DNA from: an uncultured Kangiella sp.
GTDB lineage: Bacteria; Pseudomonadota; Gammaproteobacteria; Enterobacterales; Kangiellaceae
Reading direction: 5' to 3'
Assembly (NCBI GenBank): GCA_947498625.1
Contig: CANMKR010000003.1
Location: 62,001-126,000 of the forward strand
Length of the DNA: 64,000 nucleotides
Within the stretch, counting starts at the first letter, position 1, and each line of letters begins with the position of its first letter. Made by a program: the position numbers and the translations under genes. Shown here in pieces: positions 27,440 to 35,400 of this stretch. Below the pieces are notes generated by a model that was given only the letters and a program-made list of their open reading frames with translations, did no database searches and was not told the origin of the DNA.

Positions 27440-30343
27440 TTAGAATTTTATCTTGGTAGAAACATAAAAGAATGTTCCCTCAGGATCATAAACACTTGGA
27501 TCGTAACCATTTAAAGAGCAACTGTAACAAGTTGGTGGTGGCTTTCTAAAAACATTATTCACGCCCACTGATAATTCCATATCAACTTCGGAGTCAGGAA
27601 TATAATCAAAACGCAAATCATGATAAGTAGTCGAGCCTAACTTATTTCTCGAATTACTATTGTTAACAGTGTCAGGATCAGAGCATAAGCCCAAAGCAGT
27701 TAAACTGGCAGCCGAGCCATCCAGGAAATCACTACAAGATTCGGTTAACTGATCGATAAAGCGGACATTCCAGCCTAAGCGCCAATTATCTCTTTGCCAG
27801 CCTAAGCTTAACGTAGACTTTAGCTCTGGAATACCGGTGTTACTCACTTCGATCCCGGCAAGCTCCACACCATTTTGAACATATTCATTAACAATAGTGG
27901 TTGACCAATTAGCACTTAAGCGGCCCCATGAATAAACAGGGCTTAGATAATTGGTTCGAATATCGTAACCTGAAGTATCGACATCACCAATATTGATCAG
28001 CTGATTGTTAATACCATTAATGGTACCTCCAGCTGTTCGACTAATTAATGCACAAGCATCATCACTCAAACCAATAATACAGTCATCAATAATTCTTTGC
28101 CCATCTTCAGGTTCAATCGCATCATTAATTTCATGTTTATAGTAAGTTAAAGAGAAATCCAACGTATCAGCCCAATCAATAGATTCAACCCAGCGTGGAC
28201 TGTAGACAAAACCAATATTGATACTATCTGACTGCTCTGCCTCAAGATCTGGATTGCCACCCGTAAAGACTGAAAGTTGCCCACCAGTTTGCCCATAGGT
28301 CGTTGGGACACCTAAAGCGATACAGCGCGCTTCAAAAGCAGTTCCTACGTAGTTACTACAGCGATCCGTAAGCGTCGCGTCAAAGCGAGCTCTTGTGGCA
28401 AATAGCTCACTGATACCCGGCGCTCTAAAGCCCTCTGAAACGGAAGCTCTAAAAAGGAACTGCTCATTAATGCGCCATAAAAGACCTATCTTAGTGGTCG
28501 TTTCGGTACCAAAAGTGCTGTAATCGGAATTTCGGGCTGCTAATGTAAGGCTTAAGTCTTCAGCTAATGTTGCCCCCGATAGCAGCGGCACCTTAAACTC
28601 AGCGTAGAGTTCATCTACGTCATAACCACCACTAGTTGGATTAGCCGGAATACCATTACTATCTCCAGCCTGAACTACAGCATCAGGTTCAAAAAAACCA
28701 CGATAATCACGGCGTTCAAAACCCGCCGCAAAAGATAAAGGCCCCGCAGGTAATTCAGTGATATCCCCTGAAATATTTGCAGAGAATGTTTCAATAATAT
28801 TTTCACTCACATCTTTTTGCGTAAACTGAATGTAGTCGAGCATGTCTTGAGTAATAGTCCCGGAACCATCACCTTGACCACCAAATAAATTCAGCGGGAC
28901 ACAACCAGCAATTGCCTGACAATCCGCTAAAGGCCCCAAGGCATTTAAGATATTACGAATGTTATAGCCGCCGGTTTTAATTTGATCTGCACGACTTCTA
29001 CCATAAGTATAATTAATATCCCAATAGTAAGTTTGCTCATTGGCATCAAATTCCCCTCTAAACCCAGTGCCGATATATTGAGTATCTACGTCTTGCCTAA
29101 ACACTCGCGGGCCCCCTTCTAACGGGCGTCGACCAATAAAAATAAAATTACTAGCATCTAAAGTCACGCCAAAAGGGTTAAATGGATTAGTTACATCTAC
29201 TGTAACTAAATCGCCTAAGCCGCCAGTACCAGCCTCAGGTCCTATAAAAATTGGCTCTGGCGCCGCCTGATTTACTGACTTACGGTTATTATGTAAGGCT
29301 TTGGTATAAAAAACGGTAGTGTCAGTAATGTCGTATTCCGCTTGAGCAAAAATTGAAGTTCTTTTACTGGGCGTTACATACAGGTTAAAAGTAGAAAAAT
29401 TAAAACGATCGTTATTGGTAAATGGATGGAAATCATCACCAGGTCCGCCTGGATTAGTCGGATCAAAAAATGGAATGCCCGTGACCCCGTCATTAATAGT
29501 CACATTCACTACATCAGGATTACCATCGCCATCATTGTCCGCGCCTAAGAAAAGAAAACGCCCCTGAGGTGTTCCAGAACTTCCTCGAGTTAACCCTGTG
29601 TTTGGAGTTGGGAAAGCCGCTAAGGTTCTATCGGCCGAACTGACAGCTTTCTGATCATAATGGCTTAAATTAAAGAAGACTCTATGTCTGTCGCCTTCTG
29701 CGCCAAAAGATAAATCGATTTGTTCAACCTCACCATCTTTTTCATCAAAAGTACCGCCGTAAAGGTTGACTTCAAAACCATCGAAGTCATTACGTGTAAT
29801 AATATTAACTACGCCGGCAATAGCGTCGGAGCCATATATAGAAGAAGCACCATCTTCTAAGATTTCAATCTTTTCGATCATACTGACCGGTATGGTATTC
29901 AAATCTACCGAGTTCTCAACACCACTGGCGGATGAACCATTGACCCATCGAATCCCATCAACTAATACCAAAGTACGTTTTGGGTTTAAATGCCGCAAGG
30001 CTACTTGCGCCGCTCCAGCACCGATACCACCACCATCCGGTGGAAAGCCGAAGTTACCACTACTGTTAAACCGTGAGTTAAGCGCAGAACCAGCTGCGGG
30101 TAGTTGCATAAGAATATCACCAACCGTTTTTAAGCCGGCTCGCTCTAAATCTTCGCGGCTTAAAGTAGTTACTGGATTGACTCCCTCAGCTTCAGCCTGT
30201 CGGATCCTAGAGCCTGTTACCACTATAGTTTCTGACTCTGGCTCCTCTGCGGCATAGACTGGAGAATCTATACCGGTTGCGGAAATAATTAAGGCTGTTA
30301 CTAATGCTATATGGAAAGGTGGATACTTATTTTTTGTGTCCAT
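27440..30343 (-). CDS. TonB-dependent outer-membrane receptor
   Basis: The 967-residue precursor has a signal peptide (residues 1-31, cleaved near VYAAEEP) and a short TonB-box-like ETIVVTGSR. The plug domain runs about 42-165 (RTLVLVDGIRWVNGS, IEILEDGASSIYGSDAIAGVVNIIT). A 22-strand barrel ends in a terminal phenylalanine (FFYVSTKIKF). The class fits the Oar/CirA-like receptors common in marine bacteria for large or glycan substrates, but the ligand cannot be deduced. Cys pairs occur late in the barrel (CYSCSL). It is a monocistronic unit with a CRP-like site about 120-135 bp upstream of the start. Confidence 0.93.
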   Translation of the reverse strand: MDTKNKYPPFHIALVTALIISATGIDSPVYAAEEPESETIVVTGSRIRQAEAEGVNPVTTLSREDLERAGLKTVGDILMQLPAAGSALNSRFNSSGNFGFPPDGGGIGAGAAQVALRHLNPKRTLVLVDGIRWVNGSSASGVENSVDLNTIPVSMIEKIEILEDGASSIYGSDAIAGVVNIITRNDFDGFEVNLYGGTFDEKDGEVEQIDLSFGAEGDRHRVFFNLSHYDQKAVSSADRTLAAFPTPNTGLTRGSSGTPQGRFLFLGADNDGDGNPDVVNVTINDGVTGIPFFDPTNPGGPGDDFHPFTNNDRFNFSTFNLYVTPSKRTSIFAQAEYDITDTTVFYTKALHNNRKSVNQAAPEPIFIGPEAGTGGLGDLVTVDVTNPFNPFGVTLDASNFIFIGRRPLEGGPRVFRQDVDTQYIGTGFRGEFDANEQTYYWDINYTYGRSRADQIKTGGYNIRNILNALGPLADCQAIAGCVPLNLFGGQGDGSGTITQDMLDYIQFTQKDVSENIIETFSANISGDITELPAGPLSFAAGFERRDYRGFFEPDAVVQAGDSNGIPANPTSGGYDVDELYAEFKVPLLSGATLAEDLSLTLAARNSDYSTFGTETTTKIGLLWRINEQFLFRASVSEGFRAPGISELFATRARFDATLTDRCSNYVGTAFEARCIALGVPTTYGQTGGQLSVFTGGNPDLEAEQSDSINIGFVYSPRWVESIDWADTLDFSLTYYKHEINDAIEPEDGQRIIDDCIIGLSDDACALISRTAGGTINGINNQLINIGDVDTSGYDIRTNYLSPVYSWGRLSANWSTTIVNEYVQNGVELAGIEVSNTGIPELKSTLSLGWQRDNWRLGWNVRFIDQLTESCSDFLDGSAASLTALGLCSDPDTVNNSNSRNKLGSTTYHDLRFDYIPDSEVDMELSVGVNNVFRKPPPTCYSCSLNGYDPSVYDPEGTFFYVSTKIKF

Positions 30344-30463
30344 TATTATACCTCTGTTTTTGTTTTATTAACTTAATCCGCAAAAATGCTGGAATGTTAA
30401 ACGCCAACAGAAATGGCGGAATAAGTCCCACCAACACTATAGTTTATTTTTTCTACAAAATAC

Positions 30464-30479
30464 CGTGATTAAGATCACG
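30464..30479. promoter_or_regulatory. candidate CRP/Vfr-type binding site
   Basis: CGTGATTAAGATCACG is a perfect 6-4-6 palindrome containing GTGA-N6-TCAC, the core of the CRP consensus. It lies 121-136 bp upstream of the TonB receptor start. It is also 15 bp past the TatD gene stop. GTGAT-N4-ATCAC also partly fits FNR. Confidence 0.5.
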
Positions 30480-30493
30480 CAAAAGGATAATAA

Positions 30494-31303
30494 CTAATTG
30501 ATTCTTAAGACTGTTTTAGAATTTTGACAAGTGATTCTGGCAATGTCTGAAGAGCTTTCAGGACGAATTTTGCAGAGCTCGTTGTATACATCAAACAAAT
30601 GCAGGGGGGTGTTATAAGCCTTTTTACTATTATAAGGCTTCATATCTGGGGAGTTGGTTTCCAAAACTATGGAGTCTAAAGGTAACTCTTCAGCCAATTT
30701 GCGAAGCCTTACTGCATTCGGGTAGGTCATAGCACCACCAAAACTCAACTTAAAGCCCATTTCAATATAACGCATACCTTGTTGCAGACTTCCGTTAAAG
30801 GCGTGCACTATTCCGCCCTCATGAAAGTTTAAAGCTTTTAAGTAAATCAAAACATCTTCATGTGCTTTACGCACATGTAAAATAACCGGTAACTTAGCTG
30901 CTTTGGCAATTTGGATTTGAGCACTAAATAAATCGATTTGAGCTTTACGGTTAACGTTGGACTCATAATAATCCAAGCCAATTTCACCAATAGCCCATAA
31001 AGGCTTTACCCCAACGGCCAGCTCGAGGTCGTGTAAATTCTTTTTTGAATGTTGCTCTAAAAAACTAGGATGTAGGCCAATAGCTGAATAGACATTTTTC
31101 TTTAGCGCCGCCAATTGGCGAATAAATCGCCACTTATCTTGAGTAATTCCGGCAATTAAAACCCCGTCAATACCCACCTTAGGCAGTCTATCAATCAAGG
31201 TATCACGCTCTTTATCAAACACAGAGTCATCCAAATGAGTGATACTATCAAACAATTGAATTTCGACTTTTTTCGCGGGTTTCTTTTTATTAAAAAACAT
31301 CAA
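30494..31303 (-). CDS. TatD-family (YjjV-like) hydrolase with altered ligands
   Basis: The 269-residue protein aligns well with YjjV/TatD metal-dependent DNases: GLHPSFLEQHS, AIGEIGLDYYES, LPVILHVRKAHED, GIVHAFNGSLQQG and GGAMTYPNA. Two active-site positions differ. The N-terminal metal motif H-x-H reads DSITHLD, so the first His is Ile21. The catalytic Asp of ETD(S/A)P is Asn217 (ETNSP). It probably binds fewer metals or none. It is the last gene of the leuA-holD-rimI-prfC run (38 nt after prfC). yjjV sits near prfC in E. coli too. Two Met codons begin the ORF; either start is possible. Confidence 0.8.
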   Translation of the reverse strand: MMFFNKKKPAKKVEIQLFDSITHLDDSVFDKERDTLIDRLPKVGIDGVLIAGITQDKWRFIRQLAALKKNVYSAIGLHPSFLEQHSKKNLHDLELAVGVKPLWAIGEIGLDYYESNVNRKAQIDLFSAQIQIAKAAKLPVILHVRKAHEDVLIYLKALNFHEGGIVHAFNGSLQQGMRYIEMGFKLSFGGAMTYPNAVRLRKLAEELPLDSIVLETNSPDMKPYNSKKAYNTPLHLFDVYNELCKIRPESSSDIARITCQNSKTVLRIN

Positions 31304-31341
31304 GACTCCTTTTATGTCTTACTATTCCTTTTACTAATCCC

Positions 31342-32919
31342 TTAATGTTCTCGAGTTTCGAAGAACCTCACATCAGGCCAGCGCTCAATAGCTAGATTAA
31401 GATTGACCATGGATGGAGCTAGATAAGTCCAGTTATCACCACCATCTAAAGCAAGGTTTTGCGAGTTTTTTCGTTTGAACTCTTCAAACTTCTTTTCATC
31501 TTCACATTCTACCCAGCGAGCAGTGGAAACACTAACCTGATCGTAGATACACTCTACTTTATATTCGTTTTTTAGTCTGTGTGCAACTACATCAAACTGT
31601 AACACACCTACCGCACCTAAAACTAAGTCATTCGACTCTTGCGGTTTAAAAACCTGAGTAGCGCCCTCTTCTGAGAGCTGCACCAAACCTTTTAGCAGCG
31701 CTTTATTTTTCATCGGATCTTTTAAGCGTACTCGTCGGAATAGTTCTGGAGCGAAATTAGGGATACCCTTAAATTTTAAAACCTCTCCTTCAGTAAAAGT
31801 ATCACCAATCTGAATGGTGCCATGGTTATGCAAACCAATAATATCGCCAGCGTATGCTTCATCTAAATGTTCACGATCTCCGGCTAGGAAAGTTAAGGCA
31901 TTATTAACAGCAATATTTTTACCGATACGAACATGACGCATCTTCATGCCTTTTTCATATTTGCCACTACAAATTCTGGCAAAAGCAATTCGGTCTCGGT
32001 GTTGCGGATCCATATTGGCTTGGATCTTAAATACAAAAGCAGAAAATTTTTCTTCAGTAGCCACCACTTCGCGATTTTCCGATTCACGAGATTGCGGGCT
32101 TGGCGCCCATTCAACTAAACCATCAAGCATGTGATCGACGCCAAAATTGCCTAAAGCGGTACCAAAATAGACCGGTGATAATTTACCTTCTAAAAATTCT
32201 TGTAAATCAAATTCATGACTCGCCCCTTGCACTAACTCCAACTCTTCGCGCAAATCATCAGCCAAAGGCCCAACCGCTTCATCTAACTCAGGATTATTTA
32301 AGCCTTCGATAATTCTTTCTTCTTGAATCGTATGCCCTTGTCCCGATTGATATAAATAAATTTTATCTTCAAGAATATGATAAACACCCTTAAACTGTTT
32401 ACCCATGCCAATTGGCCAAGTCACTGGCGAACACTTAATATTTAAAACATCTTCAACTTCATCAAGAACTTCAATCGGATCACGAATATCTCGGTCCATT
32501 TTGTTCATAAAGGTAATAATTGGCGTTGTTCTTAAGCGGCAAACTTCCATTAGCTTGATGGTTCTTGCCTCAACACCTTTGGCCGTATCAATAACCATTA
32601 AAGCTGAATCAACCGCAGTCAAGGTTCGATAGGTATCTTCTGAGAAATCTTCGTGACCTGGAGTATCCAATAAATTTACCGTTCTACCACCATAAGGGAA
32701 TTGCATTACCGATGTGGTTACCGAGATCCCTCTTTGCTTCTCAAGCTCCATCCAGTCCGAAGTAGCATGTTTACCGCCTCGTCCTTTCACCACGCCAGCT
32801 TCTTGGATTTGGTTACCAAAAAGTAAAACCTTTTCTGTAATAGTGGTCTTACCCGCATCCGGGTGAGAAATAATCGCAAAGGTGCGGCGATTTTGGATAT
32901 TGTCGACAAGCTTAGTCAT
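31342..32919 (-). CDS. prfC: peptide chain release factor 3
   Basis: RF3 is a GTPase that removes RF1/RF2 from the ribosome after termination. The 525-residue product has G motifs [29 protein letters not shown] and FMNKMDRD. It also has [32 protein letters not shown], typical of RF3 and distinct from EF-G. Length equals that of E. coli RF3 (529) within a few residues. It is 33 nt downstream of rimI. Confidence 0.96.
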   Translation of the reverse strand: MTKLVDNIQNRRTFAIISHPDAGKTTITEKVLLFGNQIQEAGVVKGRGGKHATSDWMELEKQRGISVTTSVMQFPYGGRTVNLLDTPGHEDFSEDTYRTLTAVDSALMVIDTAKGVEARTIKLMEVCRLRTTPIITFMNKMDRDIRDPIEVLDEVEDVLNIKCSPVTWPIGMGKQFKGVYHILEDKIYLYQSGQGHTIQEERIIEGLNNPELDEAVGPLADDLREELELVQGASHEFDLQEFLEGKLSPVYFGTALGNFGVDHMLDGLVEWAPSPQSRESENREVVATEEKFSAFVFKIQANMDPQHRDRIAFARICSGKYEKGMKMRHVRIGKNIAVNNALTFLAGDREHLDEAYAGDIIGLHNHGTIQIGDTFTEGEVLKFKGIPNFAPELFRRVRLKDPMKNKALLKGLVQLSEEGATQVFKPQESNDLVLGAVGVLQFDVVAHRLKNEYKVECIYDQVSVSTARWVECEDEKKFEEFKRKNSQNLALDGGDNWTYLAPSMVNLNLAIERWPDVRFFETREH

Positions 32920-32952
32920 TGAACTTATTTCAGTATTTCTTTGATGGCGGGA

Positions 32953-33405
32953 TTATAATGGTTTTTGCATCACAATGGCATCTTCTCGAGCTAAATCTTG
33001 CTGTAAATTACCCCGATAGTAGTTTTTACGATTGCCTATCTGGGTGAAGCCCAACCTCTCATATAGTTTTATAGCTGAATTGTTAGACTTCCTAACTTCC
33101 AAGAGCACGGTTTTCATTTCTTTGGCTCTCGCTTGCTGCATCATTTCATTGGTCAGCTCCTTTCCATATCCCCTACCTTGAAATTGAGAAGCAATAACGA
33201 GATTAAGCAAATGACATTCATCCAAGTAGTAATTAAAAATAATAAACCCCACTAGCTTATCAGCTTGAGTCATAACTATACTGGGGTACTGCTGAATAAT
33301 CGCATCTTGATGGGCTAGTTTTGACCAGGGAAATGGTGCAGCATTGTTTTCAATGGATAGGATTTGCTCTATATCAGAATCAGCTAGCGGCCTTATTTTT
33401 ATCAT
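32953..33405 (-). CDS. rimI: ribosomal protein S18 alanine N-acetyltransferase
   Basis: The 150-residue GNAT protein matches RimI, which acetylates the N-terminal Ala of S18: IRPLADSDIEQILSIENNAAPFPWSKLAHQD at the start, then the CoA loop VIASQFQGRGYGKELTNEMM and EVRKSNNSAIKLYERLGFTQIGNRKNYYRG. The FPWS motif and the NxxYY tail are specific to RimI. It sits between holD and prfC, as in E. coli. Confidence 0.9.
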   Translation of the reverse strand: MIKIRPLADSDIEQILSIENNAAPFPWSKLAHQDAIIQQYPSIVMTQADKLVGFIIFNYYLDECHLLNLVIASQFQGRGYGKELTNEMMQQARAKEMKTVLLEVRKSNNSAIKLYERLGFTQIGNRKNYYRGNLQQDLAREDAIVMQKPL

Positions 33406-33423
33406 CTTAAGAAGAAAAGTATT

Positions 33424-34005
33424 TTAAAGCAGTTGAGATCTTTGCTGTACTTGTTGCAACAGACTCCACCAAAGCTTCTTTTCCTTTGCTAAATTAGATA
33501 ATTGTGGCGCTTGCATTTTTTGCTCTTGATTAGAAGCATCGGTAGTATCCAATAGAATCAGTTGCTGAGCTTCTATTTGCGATAACTGGTAATCGGAATT
33601 GGGGTCTAATTGAAATAAACTCGCAGGTATCTCTTGGTTTTGCCATTGTTTCCATGCAAATTTAAGTTGCTTCCAAGCCATTTGCAATTCTTTTTTAGAA
33701 GCCTCAGCTGCCACTAAAACAGCGAATTTAGCATGGGGATGATTCACTAAAGCTTTTATTCCAACATTCTGAAGTTGTTCCGCTTCACCGATCTTAGAAG
33801 ACTCTACTAGAATTGCTTCTGGGCTCTTATTGGAAACCGCTTCATTGATAGCAGCCTCATCCTGAACCACAGACTTCGATGCCACTTGTTCTTTAGCTTC
33901 TGTCTGCTCAAGCTTGGCATCTGCTTGCTCTTCTTGAGGTTGTTGTTCTCTAAGCTCCCAACGCGCTATTCCTAGCGCGTCAAGATAAGCCGTATTCCAA
34001 CTCAT
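33424..34005 (-). CDS. holD: DNA polymerase III psi subunit-like protein
   Basis: The N-terminus (YLDALGIARWELREQ) matches the HolD motif LQ-x-LGI-x-x-W-x-LR-R that bridges the chi-psi complex to the clamp loader. The C-terminal helix (KEKKLWWSLLQQV) occupies the position of the E. coli end. Linkage to rimI is the classic order. The protein is 193 residues against 137 in E. coli. The extra length is a Glu/Gln/Ala-rich segment at about 20-85 that probably is disordered. Overall identity is low outside the N-terminus, so the assignment rests on motif and context. Confidence 0.75.
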   Translation of the reverse strand: MSWNTAYLDALGIARWELREQQPQEEQADAKLEQTEAKEQVASKSVVQDEAAINEAVSNKSPEAILVESSKIGEAEQLQNVGIKALVNHPHAKFAVLVAAEASKKELQMAWKQLKFAWKQWQNQEIPASLFQLDPNSDYQLSQIEAQQLILLDTTDASNQEQKMQAPQLSNLAKEKKLWWSLLQQVQQRSQLL

Positions 34006-34029
34006 TAAATAACCGTCACTGTTCTAGGA

Positions 34030-35181
34030 TTATTTAACTAATGCCAACAAGTCATCATCAAGGATGTCATGCTTTTCATCAGCTAGCTTTTTAAAGGCAA
34101 CAAACGCATCTCTGAGGTCATCATTATTATTAAATTGATGGCCTAACTCTGCCAAATGACTCTTAAAAGCATTTCTCCCCGAGTGTTTCCCTAACACCAT
34201 GCGATTATTTGCCCAACCAACATCTTCAGCGCGCATAATCTCATAGGTTTCACGGTGCTTTAAAACACCGTCTTGATGAATGCCCGATTCATGCGCAAAA
34301 GCATTATCACCAACAATGGCTTTATTCGGCTGAACAGGGAAACTGGTCACTTTCGAGACCAATTGCGACGTTTGTACTATATGGCGCGTATCGATATCTG
34401 CTTCCACATCAAAATAGTCACCGCGAGTACGAACTGCCATCACGATTTCTTCTAAAGAAGCATTACCTGCGCGCTCACCTAGTCCGTTAATCGTACATTC
34501 AACTTGGCGCGCACCAGCTTGCACCGCCGCTAAAGAGTTAGCCACAGCTAAACCTAAGTCGTTATGACAGTGAACTGAGAAAATGGCTTTGTCGGCATTT
34601 GGAATGCGTTCAATTAACTGTTTAATGGTGTTGGCATATTGATCCGGCATATTGTAACCCACGGTATCAGGGATATTGATCGTTCTAGCACCGGCATCTA
34701 TCACCTGCTCAACAATCTTGCACATAAAATCAATATCAGAACGTCCCGCATCCTCACAAGAAAACTCAACGTCGTCACATAAATTCCTTGCAAAACGAAC
34801 AGATTTAACCGCTTGCTCAATAACTTGCTCCGGTGGCATTTGTAATTTATGTTTCATATGCAAAGGAGACGTCGCAATAAAGGTATGAATGCGGCCAGAG
34901 TTAGCGCCTTTAATAGCATCCCCAGCGGCTTGAATATCCTTTTCCATGGCTCGAGACAAAGAACAAATAGTGCTGTCTTTAATGTTATCTGCAACTAATT
35001 TTACTGCCTCAAAATCACCTGGACTAGCAATCGCAAAGCCCGCTTCGATAACATCCACTTTCATTTTTTCAAGCTGACGAGCGATCTCTAATTTATCGTC
35101 TTTATTCATGGAAGCGCCAGGACTTTGCTCACCATCACGCAAAGTTGTATCAAAAATCACCAATTTATCTTTTTGGCTCAT
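34030..35181 (-). CDS. leuA: 2-isopropylmalate synthase without regulatory domain
   Basis: LeuA condenses acetyl-CoA with 2-oxoisovalerate, the first step of leucine synthesis. The catalytic domain is complete: [77 protein letters not shown] and [13 protein letters not shown]. The protein ends at residue 383, right after the subdomain helix DDDLLALVK. The C-terminal LeuA_dimer allosteric domain of about 130 residues (E. coli 523 in all) is absent. No frameshifted remnant is seen before holD 25 nt downstream. leuBCD are not in the window. A feedback-insensitive enzyme is a possible consequence. Confidence 0.88.
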   Translation of the reverse strand: MSQKDKLVIFDTTLRDGEQSPGASMNKDDKLEIARQLEKMKVDVIEAGFAIASPGDFEAVKLVADNIKDSTICSLSRAMEKDIQAAGDAIKGANSGRIHTFIATSPLHMKHKLQMPPEQVIEQAVKSVRFARNLCDDVEFSCEDAGRSDIDFMCKIVEQVIDAGARTINIPDTVGYNMPDQYANTIKQLIERIPNADKAIFSVHCHNDLGLAVANSLAAVQAGARQVECTINGLGERAGNASLEEIVMAVRTRGDYFDVEADIDTRHIVQTSQLVSKVTSFPVQPNKAIVGDNAFAHESGIHQDGVLKHRETYEIMRAEDVGWANNRMVLGKHSGRNAFKSHLAELGHQFNNNDDLRDAFVAFKKLADEKHDILDDDLLALVK

Positions 35182-35220
35182 ACCAAAGTCTCCAAAAACT
35201 ATTTAAATGCCACAAATATC

Positions 35221-35249
35221 GTTTATTTGTCGACAAATGGTCAATAAAC
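35221..35249. promoter_or_regulatory. nested inverted repeat upstream of leuA
   Basis: A 14-bp perfect palindrome ATTTGTCGACAAAT (35225-35238) overlaps the left arm of a longer pair, GTTTATT (35221-35227) and AATAAAC (35243-35249). It lies 40-68 bp upstream of the leuA ATG, a good position for an operator. No known consensus was matched. Confidence 0.35.
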
Positions 35250-35350
35250 GACCAGTTAATTATTCATATCTATAGGATAGCAAATATTTCCAGTTTTGAA
35301 TAAGACTTGCTAAGAGGTTTGACCAAAAAATGCGGATTTGCTCTGGTAAA

Positions 35351-35378
35351 AAAAAGCGGAGCCGAGGCTCCGCTTTTT
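35351..35378 (-). terminator. terminator after psrA-fadE
   Basis: AAAAAGCGGAGC-CGAG-GCTCCGCTTTTT forms a strong stem of GC pairs flanked by A and T tracts. It lies 22 bp after fadE. Confidence 0.87.
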
Positions 35379-35400
35379 AGTCTGAACTCTAAGTTAGCGA

